DNA of 36,070 nt from Balneolaceae bacterium (GCA_007135335.1 SLJB01000109.1:1-36070); one strand, 5' to 3'; positions 19,581 to 29,789 are shown, counted from the first letter of the stretch. The notes: generated from the letters alone by a model not told the origin. Translations and numbers: made by a program.

Positions 19581-21314
19581 TTATCGGCCAACCAGCATTT
19601 CTGAATGAGTTTTTAACTTCTTGCCTGCTAGTGCTTCCTGTACGTTGAAGATGTGATCGCCGATTTTTTCAAGCCGGGTGATATAGTCCAAGAAAATCAC
19701 GCCAGCCTGCGATGTGTACACACCCTGTTCCAATCTGCGATAGTGGGCTTCTTTCATCTGATCGCGTGTGGCATTAATCTCATTTTCAAGCTCAATTGCT
19801 TTTGCAAGATCTGTGGCTCCATTACTCTCCCGCATGTTATCACGCATCAGTTTTATAGCCTTCAGTATTACATCAAGATAACTGCTTACTTCCAGTACGG
19901 CCTCTTTAGGAAGGGCCACTTCGAGCTCCATCATATCTTCAAATGTTTTAGACATCTGGTAGTAGAGATCGCCAACCCGTTCAAGATCGTTGATAATGCT
20001 GTGCATGGAGCGGATCTTACGGGTTGCCACTTGCGAGAGATTTGATGATGAGATTTGGGTGAGATACTCCGATATCTCCAGCTCAATATTGTCAGTTATC
20101 TGCTCACGTTTTTCAATTTTCTTTAGAAATTTCTCCTGTTTTTTCTGTTTTTTGAAAAACAATCCTGAGAAGCTATAGTGCATTTTTTCAATCAGCTTGC
20201 CAAACAGTTCAATCTCTTTGTGTGCCTGCGCGATGGAGAGTTCAGCTGAAGACATCAGGCCTCCCGAAATATACTGAAGGCGAAAAGCCGTATCTGTGTC
20301 TTTATCTTTTTGAATGCGCTCAACAAACCTGATTATGGCAGGCACAAATGCAAAGAGCAGTAGCACATTCAGCACATTAAATGTGGTGTGGAACAGTGAA
20401 ATTCCCAAAGTGGCGGCGGCGCGTGCTTCGGGTGTTGCATCGAACATAGAGCCAACATCAGGAACAAAATATTGCATGATATTGTCAATGCCTATCAAAA
20501 AAGGATTGATGAGGAACAACATCCAGGTAACCCCAACCAGATTAAAAATCAGGTGAAATCTCGCAGCTCGTTTGGCATGTACATTTCCGATAATGGCGGC
20601 GATATTTGCCGTAACAGTGGTACCGATATTTTCACCCAAAATCATTGCGGCGGCAATCGGGAAATCAATCCACCCCTGAAATAGCATAACAAGCGTGATG
20701 GCTGTAGCTGCTGATGAAGATTGCGTGAGAAGTGTTAAAAGTGTACCGACAAATACAAACAGCAACATCGATGCAAATCCGAAACCGGTAAAGGAGTCGA
20801 GAGCGGCAAACATTTCGGGATTTTCCTGAATGTTCGGCACGGCATCTTTAATAAATTCAAGACCGATAAAGAGGATACCAAAACCGATCATTGCCTCGGC
20901 AAGGTTTCTTAGCTTCTCCCTGCCAAAAAACAGAAATGGAAAGAACAGGCCGATAAGGCTTACGGCAACGGGTGTGATTTGCATCTGAAACCCAAAAATA
21001 GAAACCATCCACGCGGTTACGGTGGTTCCAATATTGGCCCCCATGATAACCCCGGTTGATTCGATGAAGGTGATCAAACCTGCATTCACAAAACTTACCA
21101 CCATAACGGTAGTGGTGGTGGATGATTGGGTGATGGTTGTTGCCCCAAAGCCGGTTAAAATTCCACGAAAGCGGCTGGTGGTCATGCCCTTCAGAATAGA
21201 GCGAAGTTTTGAACCGGCAACTTTTTGCAATCCATCACTGAAAATTTTCATACCGAAAATGAAAATTCCCAAAGAACCTATAAGCTGTAAAAAATCAAAA
21301 AATGTATAACTCAT
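19581..21314 (-). CDS. Na/Pi cotransporter (NptA/PNaS family) with C-terminal PhoU-like domain
   Basis: FGATTITQSSTTTTVMVVSFVNAG, TLLTQSSSAATAITLVML, GENIGTTVTA repeats; C-terminal helical PhoU-like region. Confidence 0.94.
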   Translation of the reverse strand: MSYTFFDFLQLIGSLGIFIFGMKIFSDGLQKVAGSKLRSILKGMTTSRFRGILTGFGATTITQSSTTTTVMVVSFVNAGLITFIESTGVIMGANIGTTVTAWMVSIFGFQMQITPVAVSLIGLFFPFLFFGREKLRNLAEAMIGFGILFIGLEFIKDAVPNIQENPEMFAALDSFTGFGFASMLLFVFVGTLLTLLTQSSSAATAITLVMLFQGWIDFPIAAAMILGENIGTTVTANIAAIIGNVHAKRAARFHLIFNLVGVTWMLFLINPFLIGIDNIMQYFVPDVGSMFDATPEARAAATLGISLFHTTFNVLNVLLLFAFVPAIIRFVERIQKDKDTDTAFRLQYISGGLMSSAELSIAQAHKEIELFGKLIEKMHYSFSGLFFKKQKKQEKFLKKIEKREQITDNIELEISEYLTQISSSNLSQVATRKIRSMHSIINDLERVGDLYYQMSKTFEDMMELEVALPKEAVLEVSSYLDVILKAIKLMRDNMRESNGATDLAKAIELENEINATRDQMKEAHYRRLEQGVYTSQAGVIFLDYITRLEKIGDHIFNVQEALAGKKLKTHSEMLVGR

Positions 21315-21396
21315 CTAAAAGACAATCCAATAAAGACGGGCAACATAACGGCTAATTATTTATTTCTAAAAAGTAAGTAAAATATAGACAATTTCC

Positions 21397-22914
21397 TTAT
21401 TTGAGATGTACATCATAGAGATCTGTTCGGCGGTCTTTTAGTGTTCGCACACTGCCTTGTTCGTGCAGTTCCTTCAGCAGGTCAAGATCCACATCAACAA
21501 TCAATATCATTTCGGTATTGGGAGTGGCCTCAGCTTTGATGCCATTTGTGGGAAAGGAAAAATCGCACGGTGTAAACACTACTGATTGTGCAAAAGAGAT
21601 ATCCATATTGTGTACTTTGGGCAGGTTGCCTACACTTCCGGCCACAGCAACATAGCACTCATTTTCAATGGCACGGGCCATGGCGCAATTGCGAACACGG
21701 GAGTAGCCGTTTTGGGTATCGGTTAGAAAAGGCACAAACAAAATATCCATTCCTTCAAGAGCAAGAAGCCGGCTGAGCTCGGGAAATTCCACATCATAAC
21801 AGATCAGAATCCCAATTTTACCCGAATCCGTATCAAATGTTTTAATTTGCGTGCCGCCGCTCATTCCCCACACCTTTACTTCATCGGGGGTAGCGTGTAT
21901 TTTTTCGTAGCGTTCTATTTCGCCGTTGCGTTTACAGAGGTACCCCACGTTCAGAAGCTTATCATCTATAAATTCCGGCATGCTGCCGGTAATAATGTTG
22001 GTGTTATAGGTGATAGCAAATTCGGCAAAAACATCACGCATACGGTCGGTATATCCCGCCAGTTTCCGGATGGCATCGGGCTCGGACAGATGGTTGAACT
22101 CTGCCATCAGCGGGGCGTTGATGTATTCAGGGAAAAGGGCAAAATCGGCCCGATAGCCCGATACGGCATCCACGAAATATTCGATCTGCTCGGTGAGATC
22201 TTCAAAATTCTTATACGGGCGCATTCCCCACTGCACCAGGCCAAGCCGTACTACCGACTTTTCAGGTTTATAAACCTTGGTGGGTTTGCTGTAGTAGATG
22301 TTGGCCCATTCCAGAAGGGCGGCGTACGATTCGGATGCCTCATCTTCAGGAAGATAATTTTTCACCACCCGTTTTACGTGAAAATCATTGGAGAGCTGGA
22401 AATTGAGAACAGGGTCGTGAATCTCTTTTCGTTTCACTTTCTCGATGTACTCTTTTGCTGTGATGTCATCAAACTTATGAAAGTTCGGCAGACGGCCGCC
22501 AAATACAACACTCTTCAGGTTTAGCTCTTCGCAGAGCTCTTTACGATAATCATAGAGCCGGCGCCCCAGCCGAAGCCCGCGATAGTCGGGGTGCACCATC
22601 AAATCGAGCCCGTAGAGAGTGTCTCCATCCGCGGTGTGAGTGTTGAAGGTGTCGTTTCCGGTTATATCAAGATATTTATGTTTATCATCAAACAGCTTGT
22701 ATTGAATGATGATTGAGAGGGCACAAGCCACAATTTTACCGTCAACTTTTATCACAACCTGCCCGTCGGGAAAGATTGCTGTAAGTTTTTTAAGCTCTTT
22801 ATGGCTCCATGTGGGATCCTGAATTTTCGGGTAGCATTTTTTCATCAGCTCCCGAACATCGTCATGGTCAGCCGGTTTTATTCTCTCAAGTGTAATCTTA
22901 TCGATTGATTTCAT
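21397..22914 (-). CDS. Bifunctional GNAT N-acetyltransferase / carbon-nitrogen hydrolase
   Basis: N-terminal GNAT (LMVHPDYRGLRLGRRLYDYRKELCEE) fused to nitrilase (FALFPEYINAP, YEKIHATPDE, ILICYDVEFPELSRLLALEGMDILFVPF). Confidence 0.92.
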   Translation of the reverse strand: MKSIDKITLERIKPADHDDVRELMKKCYPKIQDPTWSHKELKKLTAIFPDGQVVIKVDGKIVACALSIIIQYKLFDDKHKYLDITGNDTFNTHTADGDTLYGLDLMVHPDYRGLRLGRRLYDYRKELCEELNLKSVVFGGRLPNFHKFDDITAKEYIEKVKRKEIHDPVLNFQLSNDFHVKRVVKNYLPEDEASESYAALLEWANIYYSKPTKVYKPEKSVVRLGLVQWGMRPYKNFEDLTEQIEYFVDAVSGYRADFALFPEYINAPLMAEFNHLSEPDAIRKLAGYTDRMRDVFAEFAITYNTNIITGSMPEFIDDKLLNVGYLCKRNGEIERYEKIHATPDEVKVWGMSGGTQIKTFDTDSGKIGILICYDVEFPELSRLLALEGMDILFVPFLTDTQNGYSRVRNCAMARAIENECYVAVAGSVGNLPKVHNMDISFAQSVVFTPCDFSFPTNGIKAEATPNTEMILIVDVDLDLLKELHEQGSVRTLKDRRTDLYDVHLK

Positions 22915-23628
22915 TTATTCCTCTTCTTTGGATACAAGTTTTGTCATGGCTGACGCAATGAGGCCTGTAGGCACGGAGATGAGTCCAAGGCCAACCATTA
23001 GCATTAAAAAAGTAAAAATTCTGCCGCCAACTGTTATTGGGTATACGTCACCATAACCCACAGTAGTGAGCGTGGCTACTGCCCACCATAAGCTATGGAA
23101 AACAGATTTAAACGCTTCTGGTTGAACCGGATTTTCGAAATAGTATATGCCCAGCGCGGATAGATAAAGAACAAATAGTATGATGATGAAAAAGATGCTG
23201 AGTTCCGATTGGATCGACCGGAAAGCTTCACCCATACGATTAAAAGCAGCATTGTAACGGGTAAATTTCAAAATACGAACCAGCCGCAACAGGCGGAATG
23301 CCCGTAACGAACGAAGATCAAAGCCAAGTGTCAGGTAAAAAGGCAGGATAGCTAAAAGATCTATTATACCGTAAAAACTGAATATAAATTTCAGTTTTTT
23401 ATCTGCTGCATAGATTCTTGCAATATACTCTATCGTAAAAACGGCAACACTGAACAGCTCAAACAGATAGAGACGTCTGATAAACTCAGGTCTCATGTCG
23501 GGCAGGGTTTCCAGCGAAATACTGATCATTGACAAAATGATCAGCACTTTGATGGAGAGATTGAAGATGCGGCCTTTACCCTCTACCTCATTTTCAACCA
23601 AATCTTTAACAAACTGCCTGAATGCCAT
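22915..23628 (-). CDS. Ion transporter / voltage-gated-type potassium channel
   Basis: Selectivity filter WWAVATLTTVGYGDVYP; S4-like LRSLRAFRLLRLVRILKFTR. Confidence 0.93.
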   Translation of the reverse strand: MAFRQFVKDLVENEVEGKGRIFNLSIKVLIILSMISISLETLPDMRPEFIRRLYLFELFSVAVFTIEYIARIYAADKKLKFIFSFYGIIDLLAILPFYLTLGFDLRSLRAFRLLRLVRILKFTRYNAAFNRMGEAFRSIQSELSIFFIIILFVLYLSALGIYYFENPVQPEAFKSVFHSLWWAVATLTTVGYGDVYPITVGGRIFTFLMLMVGLGLISVPTGLIASAMTKLVSKEEE

Positions 23629-23667
23629 AACCGTTGGAATTTATGTATGTATTAATGTGAAATTTGC

Positions 23668-24666
23668 TTACTCATCTTCCCAGATCATCACAACCCGGTT
23701 GCCATTCGAGTCAATCGATCCGCGGTACATGCCGGCTGTGTTCATCTTCATGGAGATGTTACCGTAGGCATCTACAGCAATGAATCCTGCATCTCCGGGA
23801 TTGAGCCGTTGGGTAAGAACAAAGTCGATGGCTTCATCGAGCGAAGCTCCGTTAAATTCCATATAGTTGGCAATGGTTGTTGCAGAAACATTTCTCATAA
23901 TCTGCTCGCCCCAGCCGGTGGCAGAGATGGCAGCAACATGATTGGCATAGGTGCCTGAACCAATGATGGGTACATCGCCCACGCGCCCAAACTGTTTGTT
24001 GGTCATACCCCCGGTGGAGGTTGCGGCGGCAAGATTGCCGTTTATATCGAGAGCAACCGCGCCAACAGTTCCAAAATAGTCGCCCTCAGTCCACGCCGCT
24101 TTTGGATAGTTATTTGCTTCACCGGTTTGAGCCCGCTGCCACTGCTGGTACCGGGTTTCCGTAAAAAAGTGGTCGTTTTCTACGCGTTCCACATCGGTTT
24201 GATTGGCAAACTCCTCGGCGCCAACTCCGGAGAAAAAAATATGGGGCGACTCTTCCATCACTATTCTTGCCAGTGAGATCGGGTTTTTAACCGTGGTGAG
24301 GCCGGTAAGTGCTCCCGCTCCAAGGGTGCTTCCGTCCATAATAGCTGCATCCAGTTCGTGTTTGCCTTCAGCGGTAAATACTGCACCTTTACCTGCGTTA
24401 AAAAGCGGGTTGTCTTCCAGATTTCGCACCACATACTCCACAGCATCGAGCGCTGAACCACCCTCCCGAAGAATAATTTCACCGGTGCGCAGAGCCTGAC
24501 GAAGTCCGTCATAATACTGCTGTTTTAGCGTATCAGGGATATCTTTTGAGATGGTTCCGGCGCCTCCATGCAGGGCAAGCGCCCATTCCGTGCGTTCTGT
24601 TTCCGGTTGATTACAACCAGTTAAAAGCAGTACTGCAAGTAGTAACGTGGTAGCTAAATATTTCAT
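23668..24666 (-). CDS. Isoaspartyl peptidase/L-asparaginase (Ntn hydrolase), putative lipoprotein; start set at MKYLATTLLLAVLLLTGC
   Basis: LHGGAGTI, FNAGKGAVFT, ELDAAIMDGS, GTVGAVALDINGNLAAATSTGG (nucleophile Thr). The longer ORF start at 24714 lacks a sensible signal peptide. Confidence 0.93.
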   Translation of the reverse strand: MKYLATTLLLAVLLLTGCNQPETERTEWALALHGGAGTISKDIPDTLKQQYYDGLRQALRTGEIILREGGSALDAVEYVVRNLEDNPLFNAGKGAVFTAEGKHELDAAIMDGSTLGAGALTGLTTVKNPISLARIVMEESPHIFFSGVGAEEFANQTDVERVENDHFFTETRYQQWQRAQTGEANNYPKAAWTEGDYFGTVGAVALDINGNLAAATSTGGMTNKQFGRVGDVPIIGSGTYANHVAAISATGWGEQIMRNVSATTIANYMEFNGASLDEAIDFVLTQRLNPGDAGFIAVDAYGNISMKMNTAGMYRGSIDSNGNRVVMIWEDE

Positions 24667-24717
24667 GATAGTATGATTATTTGGTGTCAGAATGATGCAG
24701 GAATTCCGGTTCAAAAT

Positions 24718-24752
24718 AAAAAACCCGATCCAAGAATTGAACCGGGTTTTTT
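24718..24752 (-). terminator. Rho-independent terminator (reads in both directions) after slipin gene
   Basis: AAAAAACCCG-ATCCAAGAATTGAAC-CGGGTTTTTT. Confidence 0.75.
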
Positions 24753-24801
24753 AGCTGAGCCATATTTGTTACTTATTGTCTGTTTAATTCAGCAAACAGG
24801 T

Positions 24802-25584
24802 TTACTCTTTATCCTCTTTTTTGCCCCTGAATGATTCAATAAAATCCATAGGCATAGGTATAAAGGTAAACGTTGAGTTTTCAGCACTAAGCTCTACCAT
24901 GGTTTGCAGATATCTAAGCTGCAGTGCAGTAGGAGTTTTCTCAATCATCTTACCGGCTTCAACAAGTTTAGTGGCCGCTTCAAATTCACCCTGAGCATTA
25001 ATAATTTTAGCACGTCTGTCCCGCTCACTTTCCGCCTGTCGGGCCATGGCGCGTTTCATCGATTCGGGCAGAATTACATCTTTCACTTCTACAGAAACTA
25101 CTTTAATTCCCCATGGATCAGTGTGGCGGTCAATAATATCCTGAATCTGCTTGTTGATTTTGTCTCGTTCGGCAAGCAGCTCATCCAGTTCAAACTGTCC
25201 AAGAACACTTCTGAGGGTTGTTTGCGCAAACATGGATGTGGCAGCTATATAACGCTCAACCTGAATTACGGCACGCTCTGCGTCCACAACGCGGAAGAAG
25301 GTTATCGCATCCACATTAACGGTTACGTTATCTTTGGTGATGACTTCCTGGCGCTCCACATTAATAGTGAGTACACGAAGATCAACTCGTTCAATTTTAT
25401 CAATAAACGGGATCAAAATGATAAGACCCGGTCCTTTTGTGGCTTGAAATTTACCCAGACGAAATACAACACCACGTTCGTATTCCCTCATAATTTTAAA
25501 CATTTGCGGCAAAAATACCGACAGGAATATTACAATCGTAATAACCCAAACTAACATGTTGGTAATCGCTCCTGGATCATCCAT
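24802..25584 (-). CDS. Slipin (SPFH/stomatin-family) membrane protein
   Basis: EYERGVVFRLGKFQATKGPGLIILIPFIDKIERVDLRVLTINVERQEVITKDNVTVNVDAI. Confidence 0.95.
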   Translation of the reverse strand: MDDPGAITNMLVWVITIVIFLSVFLPQMFKIMREYERGVVFRLGKFQATKGPGLIILIPFIDKIERVDLRVLTINVERQEVITKDNVTVNVDAITFFRVVDAERAVIQVERYIAATSMFAQTTLRSVLGQFELDELLAERDKINKQIQDIIDRHTDPWGIKVVSVEVKDVILPESMKRAMARQAESERDRRAKIINAQGEFEAATKLVEAGKMIEKTPTALQLRYLQTMVELSAENSTFTFIPMPMDFIESFRGKKEDKE

Positions 25585-25681
25585 AGAATTTGCTCCGTTA
25601 TTTTATTAAAAGTGAATCTTTCTGAATTATATTGGTTGAATATATGATAAAAGCGGGTTGTGTGTGTGGAATATTCGCTTT

Positions 25682-27046
25682 TTAAACCGATGTTTCAGGG
25701 CTGTTTTGATTGATGGCTTTCTGCGATACGGGTCTGACTTTTACCCGCAACCCTTTATACTCCACAATTTCGCTGATGTCACCTTCATTTAGCGGGGAAT
25801 CGCTTTCAGCACTCCAGTATTCGCCATCGAAGAAAACACGACCGGTTTGTCCGGGCAGAATAGCATCTGTCACTTCAGCCGTTTTGCCGATTGTAGATTC
25901 GAGGCCGCTGCGAGCCGGATTGAAAAGCGATTTGATTCCGTAGGTTACAATCCACCCAAAAAATATTGCTGTGAGGAGTGTGGCGGGAATCAGCCAAAAG
26001 AGTGAGAGCTGCATTTCATCTGGCAGATCCTGAAATAACATTAATGCACCTAAAAAGAAAGCCACGGCTCCTCCTGTAATTAAAAGTCCGAATGCGGGCG
26101 TAAATGCTTCCGCCACAAACAATATAATGGCAAGCCCGATCAATATAAATCCTGCAATGTTAATTGGCATTGCCGCTACTCCGTAAAGCAGTAAAATCAA
26201 AGCAATGACTCCGGCTACACCCGGCACAATGCCACCGGGATTGGTAACCTCGCCAATGATACCGTAAATAGCAACGAGTGTTAAAATCAACATAACTTCG
26301 GGACGCAGAATGAAGCTGAAGAAAATTTCGGCAAGAGTTTGAGGAATTCGGTTTGTATCTGCACCTCTTGTGCGAAGTGTTTTCCCTTCGATTTCCATCC
26401 CATCGAGCTGTTCAAGAAGATCTTGGAGGTCATCAGCAATGATGTCGATCACATTAATTTCGAGTGCTTCACCGGCGGTTATAGACGCACCATCTCTAAC
26501 GGCAGACTTTGCCCACTCTGTATTTTTGCCTCTCTGCTCAGCAATAGACTCTATATAACTTTCGGAATAGTTGAAGATTTTTTGCTGTGATACACTATCA
26601 ATCTCACCCCCACCCATTGACACGGGTGATGCCGCACCTATATTTGTAGCAGGTGCCATTGCCGCAACGTGAGCTGCCAGCGTAATGAAAGTTCCGGCAC
26701 TGCCTGCATTCGCGCCGCGAGGAGAAACATACACCACAGTCGGATGGTCTGTTCCCAGCAGGGCTTGCACAATATCCTGAGTTGAATCCAACAGGCCGCC
26801 CGGAGTATCCAGTTCAATAATCAGGGCTTCATCACCCAGTTCAATCGACTTTCTAAGCCCTCTTTCAATATACTGTGTACTTGTTGGGCCAATGATTCCT
26901 TCAACACGTATGATGCTCACAGTTGCCGGGTTGTTTGTGCTTTCGCGAACAGATATTGTGTCTGTTTCAGATACAGTTTCCTGAAATGCTAATGCAGCTC
27001 CGGCAAGTAAAAGCAGAGAAGCGAGTAAAATATTTTTGTTTGTCAT
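25682..27046 (-). CDS. NfeD-family membrane-bound serine protease (ClpP class)
   Basis: LIIELDTPGGLLDSTQDIVQALLGTDHPTVVYVSPRGANAGSAGTFITLAAHVAAMAPATNIGAASPV; C-terminal NfeD OB-fold. Confidence 0.94.
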   Translation of the reverse strand: MTNKNILLASLLLLAGAALAFQETVSETDTISVRESTNNPATVSIIRVEGIIGPTSTQYIERGLRKSIELGDEALIIELDTPGGLLDSTQDIVQALLGTDHPTVVYVSPRGANAGSAGTFITLAAHVAAMAPATNIGAASPVSMGGGEIDSVSQQKIFNYSESYIESIAEQRGKNTEWAKSAVRDGASITAGEALEINVIDIIADDLQDLLEQLDGMEIEGKTLRTRGADTNRIPQTLAEIFFSFILRPEVMLILTLVAIYGIIGEVTNPGGIVPGVAGVIALILLLYGVAAMPINIAGFILIGLAIILFVAEAFTPAFGLLITGGAVAFFLGALMLFQDLPDEMQLSLFWLIPATLLTAIFFGWIVTYGIKSLFNPARSGLESTIGKTAEVTDAILPGQTGRVFFDGEYWSAESDSPLNEGDISEIVEYKGLRVKVRPVSQKAINQNSPETSV

Positions 27047-27234
27047 GATGCAATAAAGAATTTAAATAATGCCCGAATGGTTCCAATTGATGATATTTTG
27101 AAGCAGGCAGTACATTAAGAATAGTACCACTTTTTACGCACAATAGGCACCGTTGATCTATCCGTATTATCGTGCAGCAGATATCATTAAAAAAATAGTT
27201 GCGATTCATTTTAAATAGAACGAATTTTATACCA

Positions 27235-27297
27235 ATGAATTACAGCACAGAACATACTTTCTCAACTCTTCGCCGTCGCCGCCCTTGGGGCGCGTGA
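27235..27297 (+). CDS. Arginine leader peptide (MNYSTEHTFSTLRRRRPWGA), below the length cutoff of the ORF track
   Basis: ATG AAT TAC AGC ACA GAA CAT ACT TTC TCA ACT CTT CGC CGT CGC CGC CCT TGG GGC GCG TGA TGA. Four consecutive Arg codons and tandem stops, followed by a terminator upstream of argF. Confidence 0.8.
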   Translation: MNYSTEHTFSTLRRRRPWGA

Positions 27298-27372
27298 TGA
27301 ATCTGTGTAGTTAATTCTACAAAAGGACTTATTCGCAGCCCGCTCAATTCAAACTGAGCGGGTTTTTTTTTG
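27280..27372 (+). promoter_or_regulatory. Transcription attenuator for argFGH: competing hairpins and terminator
   Basis: 1:2 CGCCC(27280-27284)/GGGCG(27288-27292). 2:3 GGGCGCG(27288-27294)/CGCAGCCC(27335-27342, one bulged A). 3:4 terminator CCCGCTCA(27340-27347)/TGAGCGGG(27356-27363) plus T9 (27364-27372). Confidence 0.78.
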
Positions 27373-27467
27373 GGCTGATTAAAAAGCTGCCCGAAAGAAC
27401 AATAGCGGCTGCAGTTCTTTCTCTCTCCAAAGTCTCAACAACCCTGCAACAATAATTTTTTATAATC

Positions 27468-28454
27468 ATGAACCACTTATTAACCATTGGAGAACTCGAA
27501 CCCGTCCAGATTCAGCAACTTCTGGATCTGAGCGCTGAGCTTGAATCTACAGGCGAACAGGTTTTACAAGGCAAAAACATAGGCTTCGTTTTCGAAAAAC
27601 CTTCGTTACGAACAAAAATAGGAACCGAAGTAGCCATCAACCAGCTTGGCGGTAATGCAGTGCAGATCGAAGCCGACCTGTTACTTGCAAACGGAAAGGC
27701 TGTTCCGTTTACCTGCCGGGAATCGCTTTATGATGCCATGATGAACGTTTCGCAGTGGTGCGATGCCATTTTTGCAAGAGTTTACTCTCACAATACACTC
27801 GTAAAAATGAAAGAGTATGGCACCATCCCCGTGGTGAACGCACTTTGCAATATGCATCATCCCATGCAGGCACTTGCCGACATGCTCACTATACAGCAGA
27901 AATTCGGGAAGGAGAAAAAACTGAACATCGCTTTTGTTGGGGATGCCAACAACGTGGCTTTTTCGTTGTTTGAAACTGCCCTGCAAATGGGCCACAGCGT
28001 AGCATTCGCCGGGCCAAAACAGTACAGTTGGGATGAAGATAAGCTGAACTATTTTTCGCTTCTCTCTGTGCAGTTTGGTGGAGGTTTCAACTGTACAACC
28101 AATCCGGCTGAGGCGGTCAGTAATGCCGATGTTATCTATACGGATACATTTGTATCGATGGGAGAAGAGCATTTTTTTGAAGAGAAAATCAAACACTTTC
28201 AGCCTTATCAGGTAAACGAGAAACTCTTTTCTCAGGCAAAACCTGAAACCGGCTTTATGCACTGTCTGCCCGCTCACCGGGGTATAGAAGTAACCGATGA
28301 AGTGATGGATCATCCCAACTCGTGGGTTTATCAGCAGGCGAAAAACAGGAAAGTGGTATCAAAAGGGGTTTTTACTGCTCTTTTGTGCGATGAATACAGG
28401 TCCCTTTTCAAACCTCAAGGTAAACCTGAACTCGCAGCATCACTCAGTAACTAA
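27468..28454 (+). CDS. argF: Ornithine carbamoyltransferase (or acylated-ornithine variant)
   Basis: FEKPSLRTKIGTEVAINQLGG, HHPMQALADMLTI, FMHCLPAHRGIEVTDEV; followed by argG and argH. Confidence 0.9.
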   Translation: MNHLLTIGELEPVQIQQLLDLSAELESTGEQVLQGKNIGFVFEKPSLRTKIGTEVAINQLGGNAVQIEADLLLANGKAVPFTCRESLYDAMMNVSQWCDAIFARVYSHNTLVKMKEYGTIPVVNALCNMHHPMQALADMLTIQQKFGKEKKLNIAFVGDANNVAFSLFETALQMGHSVAFAGPKQYSWDEDKLNYFSLLSVQFGGGFNCTTNPAEAVSNADVIYTDTFVSMGEEHFFEEKIKHFQPYQVNEKLFSQAKPETGFMHCLPAHRGIEVTDEVMDHPNSWVYQQAKNRKVVSKGVFTALLCDEYRSLFKPQGKPELAASLSN

Positions 28455-28497
28455 AATATTATCTGCAGAAACTCATAACCACACATTAAATAAAATC

Positions 28498-29766
28498 ATG
28501 GAACACGTAACAACCTATAAAAAAGTAGCTTCTCACGAAGCCGAAAAAGGATCTTTCAACACCTGCCTGCTGCTCTACTCGGGAGGACTCGATACAAGCG
28601 TTATGCTCAAATGGATACGAGAGGAGTATGAGTGCGAAGTCATTGCGCTGACAATCAACATCGGGCAAACAGCAGACAACCTGGAAGCGATCAAAGAAAA
28701 GGCACTGAAACTTGGTGCGAAAGAGGCCATTATTTATGATGCCAAAGACGAATTTGCCCAGCTTTGTATGGAGGCGGTAAAAGCAAATGCCGATTATCAG
28801 GGTGGCTATGCGCTCGGCTGCCCGCTTGGAAGAGTGATGATTTCGGAACTGGCTGTGCAATTTGCCGCAGAGTTTGGCTGCGAAGTGATTGCACACGGCT
28901 GTACCGGAAAAGGAAATGATCAGGTTCGGTTTGAAAGTTATATCACCACACTTAACCCAAAATTGAAAATTATTGCCCCGGTTAGAGAGTGGGGAATGGG
29001 ACGGGAAGAGGAAATTGCCTACGCCATTAAAAACGGAATTCCCGTAGAGCAGACGAAAAAAAGCCCCTACTCATACGACGAAAACATGTGGGCCAACACG
29101 GGCGAGGGTGGTGAAATTGAAAACCCGTCACTGATCCCCCCTCTCGAAAATATCCTGAAATGGTGCAACACTCCGCAGAATGCGCCTGACCAGGAAGAGC
29201 TGGTAAAAATCGGTTTTGAAAAAGGCGAGCCGGTAAGCCTGAATGGTGTTGAGTATGATAAAAAAGAGATCATCCTGCTTCTTAATGAAATAGGCGGCAA
29301 ACACGGAGTGGGCTTCTTTCACCTGATTGAAGACAGGGTAGTTGGCCTGAAGGTAAGAGGGGTTTATGAAAATCCTGCAGCACATATTTTGATCCAATCC
29401 CACAAAAACCTCGAACAGCTTGTATCCACCCGGGAGGAGAACGAGCTGAAGACGCTGATGGATCAAAAATGGGCATACCTTATATATGGCGCCAAATATT
29501 ATGAGCCGGTGATGGATAATATCAGGGCTTACATCAATGAGCAGAATAAAAAGGTAACCGGTGATGTAACCGTGCGGCTCTACAAAGGTAATTGCGAAGT
29601 TGTTGCGCTGAATTCACCCTATTCACTGTTTGATGAGAACCTGGCAACTTTCAACAAATCGGCTGCTTTCAATCAAAATGCCTCATCCGGATTTATTGAG
29701 CTTTGGAATCTGCCGCAAAAAACGGCCTATCAGCTGAAAAAGACCGTTAATAAGGAACCGGTTTAA
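28498..29766 (+). CDS. argG: Argininosuccinate synthase (start chosen at MEHVTTYKKVA rather than ORF start 28390)
   Basis: LLYSGGLDTSVMLKWI, AHGCTGKGNDQVRFE, TKKSPYSYDENMWANTGEGGEIE. The ORF start at 28390 would overlap argF by 65 bp. Confidence 0.95.
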   Translation: MEHVTTYKKVASHEAEKGSFNTCLLLYSGGLDTSVMLKWIREEYECEVIALTINIGQTADNLEAIKEKALKLGAKEAIIYDAKDEFAQLCMEAVKANADYQGGYALGCPLGRVMISELAVQFAAEFGCEVIAHGCTGKGNDQVRFESYITTLNPKLKIIAPVREWGMGREEEIAYAIKNGIPVEQTKKSPYSYDENMWANTGEGGEIENPSLIPPLENILKWCNTPQNAPDQEELVKIGFEKGEPVSLNGVEYDKKEIILLLNEIGGKHGVGFFHLIEDRVVGLKVRGVYENPAAHILIQSHKNLEQLVSTREENELKTLMDQKWAYLIYGAKYYEPVMDNIRAYINEQNKKVTGDVTVRLYKGNCEVVALNSPYSLFDENLATFNKSAAFNQNASSGFIELWNLPQKTAYQLKKTVNKEPV

Positions 29767-29789
29767 AACCGGGTTTCTTTTATATTTTG

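Noticed and set aside
21847-22524. 225-aa plus-strand ORF
   Set aside because: Antisense to the well-supported GNAT-nitrilase gene; no family motifs; typical shadow ORF.
24904-25554. 216-aa plus-strand ORF
   Set aside because: Antisense to slipin; no recognisable domain.
27681-28313. 210-aa minus-strand ORF
   Set aside because: Antisense to argF; composition typical of a shadow frame.
28390-28497. Listed N-terminal extension of argG
   Set aside because: Would overlap argF by 65 bp and adds non-homologous sequence; ATG at 28498 is the natural start.
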